DNA of 64,000 bases, taken from the NCBI GenBank assembly GCA_916700875.1, contig CAKAKS010000013.1:13788596-13852595 (forward strand), written 5' to 3'. This stretch comes from Sebastes aleutianus. Taxonomy: Eukaryota; Chordata; Actinopteri; Perciformes; Sebastidae. The position numbers and the translations under genes are program-made. This document shows positions 23,995 through 37,300 of the stretch, piece after piece (the stretch's first letter is position 1; every line of letters starts with the position of its first letter). A model generated the notes under the pieces. The model searched no databases. It was given only the letters and a program-made list of their open reading frames with translations, and had not been told where the DNA came from.

Positions 23995-25957
23995 AATGCT
24001 GTACTATTTGGTCATTTCTTTATTCTAGAAAAAGAAAACATTTCTCAAACACAAACAGTTCAGTTTCCACAATGTAAACAACTTCTCACATACAGTACAC
24101 ACAAGCAGTTTTTGGAGGAAGGGACAATTGTAAGAAAACAAGTCCAAGCAACGAGCCACGTTAAAGCCAGACATAGTGATGGGCCGCTTTGATTCCTGCT
24201 CAGTGCCGCGTTAAAACTCAACGCTGAAGGCCTGAATTAGTGGAGAAGCACTGAACACGGTTTAAAGAAAGGTTTATACACAACGTGTGATCCCAGATCT
24301 GCTTGAAAAGGCAGTGATACACAGGCAACTAGTCTATGAGGAGGGGAAAGATCCAGCATGGGGCTGTCTGGCAGATCAAAATAAATCACAATAGAACCAC
24401 AGCAGAATATCATTCAGTCATTTGTTCATGAGGTTGCCTGATAATCACCACAAGCCCTGAACACAAGCAGTGATTTAAAGGAACATTTCAGAGGCAGACA
24501 ACTGTACTGTGACAGGACAGAGAAGCCCGACAGCTGGCCGACATTACAGCAGAAACTTCTTTCAGTTATACTTTCACCTCACATCTTCTTCTGTTCACAA
24601 ACAGGACTTTAAACTAGGAGAGAGAAAGCAGCCTTTAACTGGACTCAGAGGGCTTTTAGAGAGTCTTCATCACATCAACACGTCTAACAAAATACTGAAC
24701 TGAATCACCTCGACTAACCTGAGCTAGTTTCGGTTGTCCTACAGAAACATTAAATTAATAGTTTGACATTTTGGTCAATACACTTCTTCACTTTCTCGCC
24801 AAGATATAATTACCACTCATGTCTGTACGGAGTGTGGTATCAATCTTCTTGTCTAACGCTCAGCAAGAAAGCCAATACGTCTGTTTCCCAAAATGATTCC
24901 TTTAACACACTTTTCCTGTGTCTAACATGTAGGAAGCTAGGAAACATCTTCTTAGATGTGCAACAGCTAATTGGAGACATGGGATGTCTGAGGGACGGTG
25001 AGCTTTTAAAGCAATAGCAGACTTTGGCAGAACATTTTATTTTTCAGTGTACGGTTATCTGTCGGAGGTCAAGGACAGGTCAGGCGTCCCGTTTACTTTG
25101 TAGAGCTACTACTACACATATTTTCCACAGAGGCTAATGTTCAGCTGCTCTCCACAGCAGCCAGTGTTAGCGGTTGACTACTGAAAATCTTCCTCCAAAG
25201 TAATGGGCAGTAAGCAGTGGGACAGTGAGAAACAAGCAAATGTCTTCTGGAAATGTGAGACAAAGTCCAGTCACGTGTTTAACTTATTCTCCTTAGTGCT
25301 CAGTCAATAATCATCATAAGAATAATAAAGAATGCACTATCTAAACTACTTACAATTACTAACTGACTGCCTAAGGCTCACTTTTAAAGTCTAGTCAAAA
25401 AAAGGGGAAAACATCACTCCAGTTAATACTAGTAATACATGGCTAGGAGAGAAGAGGGAGACCACATCTCTCGCTCTTCTTTCCATTTTCAAACCAACAG
25501 CTTCAGCTTTTAAAAGCCGTAGCATTAAACTCATAGCGAAGCTTCGAGTGCAAAGCTCGGTTTTCTTTGCAAAAGTACCCTTTTCACTCCTCGATGAGGG
25601 TCCGAGTGTTAAAGCGAAGCTCAACAGGAAAAGGCCTGTTTCTTCACATCGTTTCTGAATCACTCAGTAATCTGCATGACCTCTCAGGAGGAGCAGGTTC
25701 CACTCCCTGGATCAATTGATACCTGCCCAGTGGAACCTACAGTATAGATATATAGATATATATATATAGTGTGTCTGTGTGTTCAATCACACTCCTCCGC
25801 AATCCAGATGTTCAGCAGTTGCCATGGAAACGAGCAGGTGGGTTTCGCTCTCTGCGGTCATGACTTTCTTCAACAGCTTGACGATCCAGTGTCTCTTTTT
25901 GTGTTGTTCAGGGAGGGGTGTGCAGGTAGTGGTCCTTATCAGTTCCTAGCTTGTTTG

Positions 25958-25995
<38 letters not shown>

Positions 25996-26304
25996 ATGCT
26001 AGAGAACGATGGTCTGGAGGTAGGTGTTTGTCAGTACAGTAAAGGGGCTTCTAAGTGGACCCTATGGGGGGGTCCTTCCACTCTTCCTGCATTGTCAGAG
26101 CTGTGACGTCACCTTAAGGACCTGAGCGTGTTATCGTGTGGTCATGTGATGTGTAATGGTCCCGGGAACAACGGCTAGGAGTGATGGAGTTACAGGGTGA
26201 AGGAATTTTCTCTGGAGAGAAGAGAAAGTGTGTCTGCATGCTAATTTGTGTGTGTTTCTATTCCTATTGTTGTATATATGTAGGTGTGTGTGTGTGTGTG
26301 TGTA
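23995..26304 (-). other. rcor2: Putative rcor2 3' UTR
   Basis: Follows the TGA. AATAAA on the minus strand at 24019-24024 is followed by an A/T-rich stretch, so cleavage may be near 23,995. Contains a CA/TG tract (25957-25992) and AT repeats near 25745-25770. No competing gene was seen. The 3' end is inferred from the hexamer. Confidence 0.5.
25957..25992. repeat. TG microsatellite in putative rcor2 3' UTR
   Basis: About 17 TG units. Confidence 0.9.
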
Positions 26305-26676
26305 TCAATGCGAGTTGGGCTGCTCCACTTTGAGCCCGACCAGCGACGGTGGCATCTGCCCTGCGGCGGCGGCGGCGGCAGCGGAGGAGGAGGAGGAGGA
26401 GCTGGGAGGCGAAGCCCTGAGGCTGGAGCTCCCGCTGGAGGAGGACGAGGTGGTCACGGCGGGCCGGATGAGCGGAGGCGGAGGGTGGTTGTGGGGCGCT
26501 CGGTTCTGGAGCGGGCGCGTCTGCAGGGGAGGGGGCTGGCGGAGGAGGCTCGGGGGAGCCGAGGGAGGCGCCGGGCGCAGGAGCGGAGGAGGCTGGGAGA
26601 GGGAGGAGGGGGTCTGGGTGGAGGAGGGAGGAGAGGAGCCGCCGCCGGCGTCCGAGGGGGAGTCCTCCATTTTGAC
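26305..26676 (-). CDS. rcor2: rcor2 last coding exon (Pro/Ser/Ala tail and stop)
   Basis: 372 nt including TGA (complement of 26305-26307). Begins VKMEDSPSDAGGG, then SLSQPPPLLRPAPPS, LLRQPPPLQTRPLQN and NHPPPPLIRPAV, followed by Ser-rich and Ala-rich runs and the end SLVGLKVEQPNSH. The proline motifs match human RCOR2; the Ser/Ala runs do not, as far as I recall. Confidence 0.95.
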   Translation of the reverse strand, partial: VKMEDSPSDAGGGSSPPSSTQTPSSLSQPPPLLRPAPPSAPPSLLRQPPPLQTRPLQNRAPHNHPPPPLIRPAVTTSSSSSGSSSLRASPPSSSSSSSAAAAAAAGQMPPSLVGLKVEQPNSH

Positions 26677-29600
26677 CTGATGGGGAGAGAGGAGGCAGAG
26701 GTGAGGAGGAGGAGGGCAAACAGAGGAGACAACAACAGGAGATGAAGTCAGATAAGGAGAAAGACAAAGAAGAGGGAGGACGTGGAGAGGAAAGAGAGGG
26801 GAAAGTGAATAAAGACAGATGTTTGCTCTTTGATGAAGACGAGACACATTCATCTTAGGACACAGGAGAGAACTTAATATTACAACCACCTGCTCCTTCT
26901 GCTCAATCTACTCTGATAGGTTCATTTCACCCATCAAATCCACTTCAGTCACCAACAAGTACTCTAGGCTCTGAGGAAGCCGACACATGGATCGTGGGAT
27001 TCAGCATTAAGTTGATGGTCCCGTTAATGACGCAAACTTTATATCTTGCAACTTTTTCTCCTCCGTTTATTCCTCAGGGTCGATGCTGTCTTGGATTTTG
27101 GACATGCTGTATTGTATGGCAAGGACGTAAGCACTAAGGACACTCAATCAAATCAGGCACTAAAAGCAGCCATTTGGTGTAGTTCTCCAAGTTGCACGAC
27201 TCTTTTTTCAGTAAACCAGGCTGTAGTTTTTACTCTTCATGTTTTTATAAGGTCTAATTAAAGGTGTTGTAGAAACAAATCACTGGCACTCACAGATAAA
27301 GGGTCTTTCTTAGTTTATTCTGGGCAAAATAAACATGTTTTCAGCTATAAGCCATCATCAACTTTTGTTTGCCCAGAATAAACTAAGAAAGACTCTTTAT
27401 CTGTGAGTGCCAGTGATTTGTTTCTTCTGTTCTTACTACTGCCTGGCACCTGATAATACTGTTCAAGATTTGGAGACGAGCTCACTGCTACTTTGTACTT
27501 TGTCTAAATAGAGGGGTTATTGACAACATTGATAACATTCAGCCACTAAATGTCACATCCTCCCTCCCCCGTTCCACTGTATTCACTTCACAACAAGTCG
27601 TTGCCAGTTCGTTGCACAACCTGCAGATTTTATGGTTGACTGGTGTGAGACTGAGACAGTCATGTCAGGTGACGAATCTTTTGTGGTCGAGTGATGAAGT
27701 CATTTTGCAACATGTAGCTACAGGTCTACATTAGTTGTGTGTGTGCGACACCGTTTTTTTCCACACTAACTTACAGCTTGATCGCTGACGACACAGAGAT
27801 ACCACCTGATACCTGCGTTGTTATACTATTGGCTCACCTTGTTAGAAGCGGGAACTGAACGCCAGATATCTTCCACAGAGATAAACAAAACATTCATTAT
27901 TGGACCCGCCAACATTTTTTAAATGATTAATTCACTTTTAGGAAAAGCCATACTTTTATTCGGCACCTTTCTAAAAGCTCTATAGATGTATATATTTTTT
28001 AATTATTTGTCTACATAAAAATGTTATCAATAACACCTTTAAGGTTTACAAGAAAAATATGAATGACTATAAGTAGAACTTAAACCAGATGACCAGAGAG
28101 CCAGTCAGGTTTTACCATTCTGTGAAGGACATTGATTGATGAATGATGAACTTAGAGAGTTAGAGGAGAAGGTCAACATCATCTTCTGGTTTACTGTTTC
28201 ATTCTGACTGACTTGTTCAGACAACTTCGTTGATTATCTGAACTAGGAATAACTTGAGGTGTTCTTTATATAGTGTGTATCTCCTGTTCACGGCTCACCT
28301 CGTCCTCCTCTGCAGCTCCATCTGCGGCGGCCGTCATCTCCTCGGCGCTCCTCCTGGGGTCTCTCTGGTCTCGGCTGGTGGCCACCTGCTCGGCCGCCCA
28401 CTCCCTCAGCACCTCGTCCAGGTTGAAGCGGCGCCGGTAGCTCACGAAGAACGAGCTCACCTGAACGGGCGGAGACGGAGAAGAAATGAAGGATGGCAGA
28501 AAGTTGTGCTGCGTTCAAGGACGCGGAGGCGGAGATTGGAGGTCAGTAGACAAATGAAAGGAGGGATAATGGAGATTATAGTTATCCTATAAAGAAAAAT
28601 GCTCATCTAGACGGAGGGATGAGGGAGAAATTGGGAGAGATGAAAAGCTGATAGGCAGCTCACAGAGAGTAAACTGCTGGGTGGATGGAGGGTCAGACTG
28701 AGGTCAGAGTAAGATTTGATGCTCACCTGAGCTGGTGTCTTGGTCCCGATCACCTCAGCGATGGCTGCAAAGTCTTTACCATAGCGACGGATTGCTGCAA
28801 AGAAGAAAAACGTCAGGTTAATGTTACGTCTTTGCATCACTCTCAACCAATTCATTGCCATCAAAAGGCTACAAAAACAGTCTGCTTTCCTTCTCTCTGT
28901 CGGAGGAATGCAGCAGTGTGTGAGAGGAGAGACAGGACGAGTGAATGTAGTGTGAACGGGCTTGTTGATGCGTGTTTTCTGTTAACCTTCATCTGAGGTC
29001 GGCCGGCTGAGTGCACCTGCTCTTTTCCAGGCCTGTCCTGCTTCACCCTCATATCATAGACACACATTCAGGTCTTTTCAGCTTTCTCCTCTTCCACATG
29101 CATTACACAGCTGCAGCTGATGGGAGGTTAAACGCTTTGCTCAAAGGCACACTGACAGCAGCTGCTGCAACAAAATGCATCTAATTCATTCAGAACTTGA
29201 CACCAATTTATGCGGTTGGGTGCCGTGGCATGCAGAGCTCTGTGTCCGTTAACAACAAACAATAAATAACCTCATCAGCCATGAATCCTCCTCTAATGAA
29301 TAACCCTCACTGACTGTCCCTCTGTAAGACAACTGTCTCTTTAATCGACTAAGTGCCGTGGACACTGATTTGGAACAGTAGCTGCTTTACTTCTGCCGTA
29401 ACTTTAATTCACTTAAATCACAGCTGGAATCTGAATCTCAGTAGCTCCTATTTATCACCGCTGCATCCAATTATAAATGGCAGTACAATAGGAAGACATC
29501 CATTTTTTTGAAAAATGGAAATAAACACATCATGGCTGTAAATGGAGTGTCAGATGGTAAAATTAAGACAAATAAATGAAATATTTCCAACACAAAACAG

Positions 29601-32600
29601 GCCTTTCTGTCTAGTGTTAGTGGCCATCTATTGCACATTAATTTATGCTGCATTGTGGAATAATATGAGTCCACTACATAGGGTACCATAACTTAGACAA
29701 TACAACAAATGGCGATTACACTATACAGTGAATCGTGAACAATTATGGACACAGCCTGTGTGTTTTTTAGGACCAAGCACCACTACAGTAATACAACTCA
29801 ACCTAAGCAGAGGGGTGACTTAAAAATTAGGACTGTCAATCGAATAAAATATTTAATCGCAATTTAATTGATTTTATCTGTTCAAAATGTACCTTAATGG
29901 AAGAGTTTGTCAAGTATTTAATACTCGTATCAACATGGGAGTGGACAAATATGCTGCTTAATGAAATGTATGTATATATTTATTATTGGAAATCAATTAA
30001 CAACACAACACAATGACAGATATTGTCCAGAAACCCTCACAGGTACTGCATTTAGCATAAATAATATGCTCAAATCGTAACATGACAAACTGCAGCCCAA
30101 CAGACAACAACAGCTGTCAGTGTGTCAGTGTGCTGACTTGACTATGACTTGCCCCAAACTGCATGTGGTTATCATAAAGTGGGCATGTCTGTAAAGGGGA
30201 GACTCGTGGGTACTCATAGAACCCATTTTCATTCACGTATCTGGAGGTCAGAGGTCAAGGAACCCCTTTGAAAATGGCAATGCAAGTTTTTCCTCGCCAA
30301 AATGTAGTGCAAGTTTGGAGCGTTATTTAGCCTCCTTCGTGACAAGCTAGTATGACATGGTTGGTACCGACGGATTCCTTAGAGTTTCTAATTTCATATG
30401 ATATCATATAAATCATATCTAGCTTTAAAACTGAGCCAACTACGACCTACAAATCGCAAGTTGCGTTAATGCATTAAAGAAATTAGTGGATTTAAAACAA
30501 ATTTGCGTTAAAGCGTTATTATCGCATGTGTCAGTGCCGTGCTTCTACAGTACTGACACATGCAGTTTCTGTGTGTGGAAAATATGAATATGAATATGGT
30601 AGGAAGTGGAGCACCGGCAACACAAAGTGACTCCGTAAGAGGGGAGGAAGACGATGCTGCAGCCTTTACTCACCCTGCACAGCCAGGAGCTGCTCCTCTG
30701 TGGTCCAACGGGAGTTCATCTTAGGGACAGGCTGAGGGAGAGGAAGGGGGAGAGATTAGAGTAGGGAAGGAGGTAAGAAAGAAGAGGAGAGGAGAGAAGG
30801 GGGTGAAAATGACAGCAAGAGAGAAAAGAGCAGATTAAAACTAATCTCAGTCCCACAACGGGTGAAATAATATCTGGAGGGAGATGGGGAAGGGCAGAGT
30901 GAATACATGAGAGAGGAGAGGGACAAACTGAAGACAGATCAGAGATGAGGACAAGTGAATACGGTTAGAAAACAAAAATCAAAGAGGGGATGTATGAAGG
31001 ATGTAAAGGAGGGACGGTATAGAAAGGAATGAGTGGAAAAAAGAAAGCTGTACAAAAAAAAGACTTACCTCAGCAGGTTTGAAAGTGTCAACACCTTCAT
31101 TTAAGCTCTGTTTCAAACAACTGTTGTTCTGTTTAATAGACTGGACCTGAGAGGAGAAAGAGAGGGGACAGCATAGGAAGTTTATTGGTTAGTTGCACTG
31201 ATACACAAAGAAGCTTCTGTTACTTTAAACATGCAGTTGTGGTGTTAAATTGTCAACAGTAATAGTATACAGTCATGTTTTCTTGGAGCAATTCTTAATT
31301 TTCTTGTCGGAACCTGCTTGTAAAATGTAACAGTAAAAAACAAAGCAGCCCCTCACTGAGACTGAATTCATTATATTTGTCTCATAAAAAGGTGACAATT
31401 TATTAATATATTGTTGCACCATAAAGCTCTGGAGGAGGTGTTAAATTTCCACCTTTACTGGCAGATACATGGTTATAGACACATTAGAATCTATTGGTGT
31501 CCCTTGACACTTCTCTCAGATCCTAAATGTATTATCTCCACCAGGAGATTATGTATTCTGTCGTGGGTGTGTGTGTGCACCTCTGTGTCTGACTGTCTGT
31601 CCACAGCTAATCCCGCATACTAATGGGCCCATCAGCCTGATATTTTTTGTGCTCATGTAGGACTGTATGCTCGACAAGGACCTCTCGTGGTTGCAGTGAT
31701 TCACACTTTTTGATACCGTTGTTGACTTCTGACTCCTCACTTCTCTTAACCGGCCGGTAGGAGTCACAAGTAATCAACAACTGCTTCAGGTTGGACTATT
31801 GTTTCCGCTAGGGATTACGAATTATTCCTCTCTTGATTTGCACGCCTACGTAACACACTTTCATGTATGTATGTATGTATAACTATCGCTTAGCAAATGA
31901 CAAACTGAACCGAGCGCTGACTACAACCGAGCTCTGACTACAACGGAGCGCATCTCCTTATGTGAATAGGAGGAGAGCTGGTTAGCTGTTAGCAGCCGGT
32001 GTGCAGCAGATTCCTGTGGTGGGTTTGGCTAAGAAAGCTAACAGCTAATGGGGCTAATACAGCAAACAATGCTAAAAGCTAACAGAACTAAACAATCAGC
32101 AGTTTCTGTTCAGAGGAAGCGTTAAACAGTCAACATGAACACAGTGAACTGCAGTGGAGTTGCATGGAGCCAGTGCAGACAGCTGCATAGATTAAAATGA
32201 GAGTGTATCTGTTGCATGAGACGCGAGTAAAAAACATGTCTGATTCGGTATGCTTGCGATCTAGATAGTTGGGCAATTTTGGTTTGTATTTATTCAATCT
32301 ACCGAGTGCACTTATCTAGTTTTAAGTGCATTGATCATGACATGATGCAACATAAGGTTAGATTAAAAATACTCATACATGAAGGGACATACCTGTCTCT
32401 TGAGTGACACCAACTGGGTGTCCAGCTGTCTTGCAGTTACCACCCCGGAGTCGTGGGAGGCTGACACCTGCATGATGTCTCCCTGCTCCAGGTACATGCC
32501 TTTTGGTGGCCTGCGGCGGGCTCGGAGCGGGTGGTGGCGGTACTGAGCCCCGATATTCTCTTTCTTCACCGGCCCAGGGCGACTGGGGGTCGCCTTGTCA

Positions 32601-34303
32601 GAGTTGGCGTTGTTGGGGTTCTGTTTCACTGCCTGTGTGGACGGAGAAATCAGGGTCAGAATTAAGCCTTTTTTACAAGAACAGCAGCAGTTCATTTATG
32701 TATAATAAATGAAGTTGAAATTGAAGAATGGAGAAGGCATCGATTTGGCTGGGCTTATCTCCTCAGGCAAGTCATGACTAAGAAAACACAAATAATAATT
32801 TACATAAGCACACACACTCAACACATGCACTATTAAGTTTCATACTGCTCACCTCTTTCTTGGCGTCAATCTCAAAGTCACTGTCACTTCCAGGGTCTCC
32901 TGCTTCCTCAACGTCATCATTACTACAAGAAGAAAAACAAGGAATCAAACACACCCATGGTTTAGCATTGTTCCCTGCCAATCGTCTAAATTAAAACTAT
33001 ATCTGATTTCATCAAAAATATTTCTAAAATGCTCGAGAATGTCAACTGAAAATGACAAGAAATAATATCAAAGTATCTCATTCATATTCTCGTTTCCCAG
33101 GATGACATGCTCATCGAGTGTCATTTAACTACGGAGCTTTGTAAATGTCACTTCTCAGCGGAGTTTTTGAAAACTTATTGTTTCCTTCCTGCTCAGTCCT
33201 TCCTCCAATATTCATTCTCCCCTCCGTCCGTCCCTCCACCCGTCTTGCTCCCTTCAGGGGATCATTAAGGTTTCATGGTATCTCATACCTGTCTTCTTTC
33301 TCTCTCTTGCTGATCAGCCTCCTGGCCTGTCGGTCCATGACGGAGGTCCTGGTCCTGGTCTTCTTCCAGCTGTAGTAGTACTTCACCAGGCTGGAGATCA
33401 GCTTGTCTGGAAGCTACACACAAACACGAGAATCAAAAATGTTTTTATTAAATATTAAAAATGTTTTTTTGACAATTGCACTGTGTGTTTATTCCCCCAG
33501 TCTCTCACCATCTGCTGGATACGGTGGAAGCTCTTGCCGTGGAAGCTGAAGGCCTGCTCAAACAACACTTTATCCTCCACTGTCCACTCGTCTGGGAAGG
33601 GGGTGAAGTTGGCCAGGTCGGCAAGTGAGCGCTCCACGTCGTGTTTGTGCCATAACAACATCCCCAGAGCCTGAGCGAGCAGATAGGACGAAGACGGGGT
33701 CAAGCAAGCAGGGACAGTGGCGAGTCAGAAGAACGAGACACAAACGAGCAGTGAAAAGAGAAAGATATTTTATCTTGTGGTTTTTTTCTGATGCATTTTG
33801 ATAAGTGAAAATGATGCCGTACCTGCTCCATGTTGTATCCATGTTTCTCTTTAGCCATCAGGATGTACTCGTCCACTGGGATAAGAAGAGAGAAAAAAAG
33901 GGTTAGAAGGAGAGAAGAACAAGAAAGAAATGAAAGAAATGAAGACAAAGAGGGCAAGAGTAGAGAGAGAGTAAAGTTTTAATTGTGATTCTCTAGTCAG
34001 CATATAGCCATTAAACTGAAGGTCACATTGTTAAGCTTGCACCAGTGAATGTAAGGTGACATAGGTAGGAGTGTGTGTTAAGTGTGTGTGTATGTAGCTT
34101 ACACATTGCATCAGAAAGCTGAGGGTTGGGACACCAGACCAACATGCTCCTCTGGTCCTTCTCATTGTAGCGGGTTGGACTGTCTGGTAATGAAAAACAA
34201 ACAAGGACAATTTGTGATTGTTTATAACACAAACTAAACACATTCAGAATTTAAATCCATATATTATTTGAGGTTATACATATTTGAATCCTTCCAAATC
34301 TTC

Positions 34304-34343
<40 letters not shown>

Positions 34344-37300
34344 GATTATCTACTCAAACTTCATATTTATTTTTACTTTCTCTCCTTTGCATGTTTTCTC
34401 CTGTCTAGGCTCCATCTTCCTTCCTCTTCATTAGCCAGAAAAACGAGGAGGAGACGGTGGCACATCGGCCGTTTTGGGAATTCAACACCTGTGTTCTGCC
34501 AAAATCCAGACGCTATACGTGAGTTCTTCTCCCCTCATCTGGTGGTTGTGAGACAACTTCATCTATGGTGATTTTTTCCCCCAATGTTCAGCGACTTCAC
34601 ATCTACTACCAGGTAAGGTTCAAAACTTGTACATCTTTTCTTTCCTCATGAAATTGTATTCAAACAAAAGAACAACAGGCTGACAAATTAGCTTTATTCT
34701 ATTTCAGTATCGTACTGTTTGATGCCCATTTGCTGAAGCAGATATGATAAATAAAATAAGGGGTTTGAATATTGCAGAGCTAACCCTTTTATTTATTAAA
34801 CTTAAAGACTTGACACCCAGCTCAAAAGAAACCTTTCAATGCACGGTCTCATAATACTAATTATTTAACACATTTTCTAACTTTTAAGACTTAAAGTTTT
34901 ACTTTTATACGATTAATTATGCCACAGATACTGTGTCAATAGAAGCTGTGTGGAAGAAGCATCATGGTTGTGTTAAACGTCACTATTTTTGCATTCCCAG
35001 TTGCTGAACAAGGACAACCTCTGCAACACGTGCGAGTGTCTAAATTTTTCTCTCTCCAGGTCTGGTCATTTGACCTTCATTTCTCTCATCATCTGCATTC
35101 CCCTCCTTCCTCCATTTCAACGTCCTTCACATTTCTCCTCACCTCTATGTCTCCTTCTCAGCCCTGATTTCCTCCCTCTCTCTATTCATCTTCCTTTTTA
35201 ACTCATCTCTGTCGTCTCCCTCTCTCTCATGCGTTTCCTCTCTTATCTTACCTGGTTTGAACTCTGGTATCTGGGCCTGGTAGTCTCCTCCCACTCTGAT
35301 CATACTGTCTGTAGAGAGAGAGAGAGAGAGAGAGATACACACACAATATGAGTTTCTGTTTCCCAGAAAGAAAAGTAGAGATGTAAAGATAGAAGAGGAT
35401 GAGGGACAAGTATTCCCGTAGATTTCCCCAGAAGTTTCACAGCTGGATAGGATAGACTGGATCATAATAAGAGACAGAAGGAGAGTCATCTACAGCATGA
35501 CAGAGTAAATAACTGAGAATGATAATCATCTTCTATGCTCTGCCCTCTAACAGGCTTCACTATTGGTTTATCCTATCAATGCTCTACCTCCACAATAGCA
35601 ATGACCGTTAGAGGGCAGAGCACGTACTCTTAGAAGTGGAGTTACATCCAAGTAACTTGACAAAATACTGTATCAGCTTGATCAATATCCAAAAGGGATG
35701 TCCTGATCACATTTTCTTGGCCCTGATCCCGATCTGGGTTCATTAATATTGTGCATTTGTTGTTTATTTTACCAAAATGTTGATTAAATATCTGACACGT
35801 TGAAATAATAGCTGCAGCCAACTTAATCCGAACCAATTGAGTCCTTGTGGTTTGTGAGAAAAACATCTATTTCCAAATATGCCAAAGACACAAATCAACA
35901 TACTCTGGCAAAAAGCCTCTAACAAGTCTTAATGGTTTTTTTTTGTGAAACCGAGGACAAAGAGTTCTCCAAAACAGAGCTCTGGCTTTGAAAAGTACAG
36001 TAAAATTTAATAACAGGAATGCTGTTTTACACTTAAATTATATATTGTGGGATCAGGGTTAGTGGAGTTTAAGCACTGCCCATCAAACATCATAACTTGA
36101 TTGTGACTGATTGTAAAAAGTGATGAATGATGTGCTGTTCTGATTCATTACTGCTGACCGAACATATGATGTGATCAATCGATTAATCATGAGCAAAGCT
36201 GAATCAGGCATATCCTGATACATCTCATCTCGCTATTAATGTAGTTGCAAGATGATGGTTTAAAGAATCGCCTAAATCATTAAATACACTGCCTTTGCTG
36301 TGTAAAGTAGCGTCATTTCTCATTTTCCCTGACGCTTCATAAGCCTTATATCATTATTTCAGGCGAGGTGGGGCACCTCCACTATAAAACACTGGGAAAC
36401 CCTGAGGATATGTAATTAGTTTGCAAGAGTGCAAACAATCCTCATGTTGTCAGCCTGTGAGAAACACACGGGGAGACTGCTTTTAATCAACTAGTGAAAT
36501 TATAGTGGTTCTAATGGTTTTAAAAGACTAGAAACTGCTGACTGTTTCAGTCTTCACTTATTCCATTTACTCTATTGTTCTAAACATTTGGGTTTCTGAA
36601 CAACCAGGACACCAGAAAGTTTTAATCACAGTATATTACTTGTCTCTTTTTACAAGAGAACAATTCAAATTCAACAGAAATAGCTTAATATCTTAAGGCA
36701 TGATATTTTTAGCGTGATAACATTTTCAGCATGTTCAGCACCTAGTGACAGATATACTGACAGACACAGATGGGGGGGAAAAGAGAGGAGAGTACGACAG
36801 CGGATGGCAGACATTAAGTAATTAGCGCTGTGGTAAAGAGAGTAGAAGGCGAGGAGAGAAGAGAGACTGTGAGCGAGGCAGGGAAGCAGACCAGGAGGAG
36901 GAAGAGACAGATTACTGTTTCCTCAGGGAGAGAGGACAGGAAGGGAGGAGACGGGGATGATAGAAACGGGAGGAGATGGTTAAGAAATGGGTGGAGACGG
37001 GAAGACTGGATGGAAGGAAAGAAGGGGCATGAAAGGAGGAGGAAAAGGAAAGATGGAGGTGACTGGAAGACTGAAAAGGGATGGAGGAGGCGAGGATGAA
37101 AGTGGGAGTTGCAATGTTAGGGATGTTGGCTTTTGATGCACCTACATTAACAGGGGAAGTTAAGTGCCTTTTGAACGTTCCCTAACCATCCCAGTTAAAC
37201 TGTTTGATTTAATCTATGTGACTAGTGAGATTAAAAAAATGAAAGATCAACAGCAAGTCAGTGGGTGAAGGAGAGAACGGAGGAAGGAAAGATGTATGTG

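Larger units (their letters stand above)
28795..30673 (-). other. rcor2 intron with dispersed repeat
   Basis: A 1.9 kb intron. 28795-29820 is unique A/T-rich DNA; 29826-30520 is a dispersed repeat. Confidence 0.7.

Noticed and set aside
26264..26767. Long ORFs on both strands of the last rcor2 exon
   Set aside because: Shadows of the GC-rich, Pro/Ser/Ala-coding exon; only the minus frame ending PNSH matches RCOR2.
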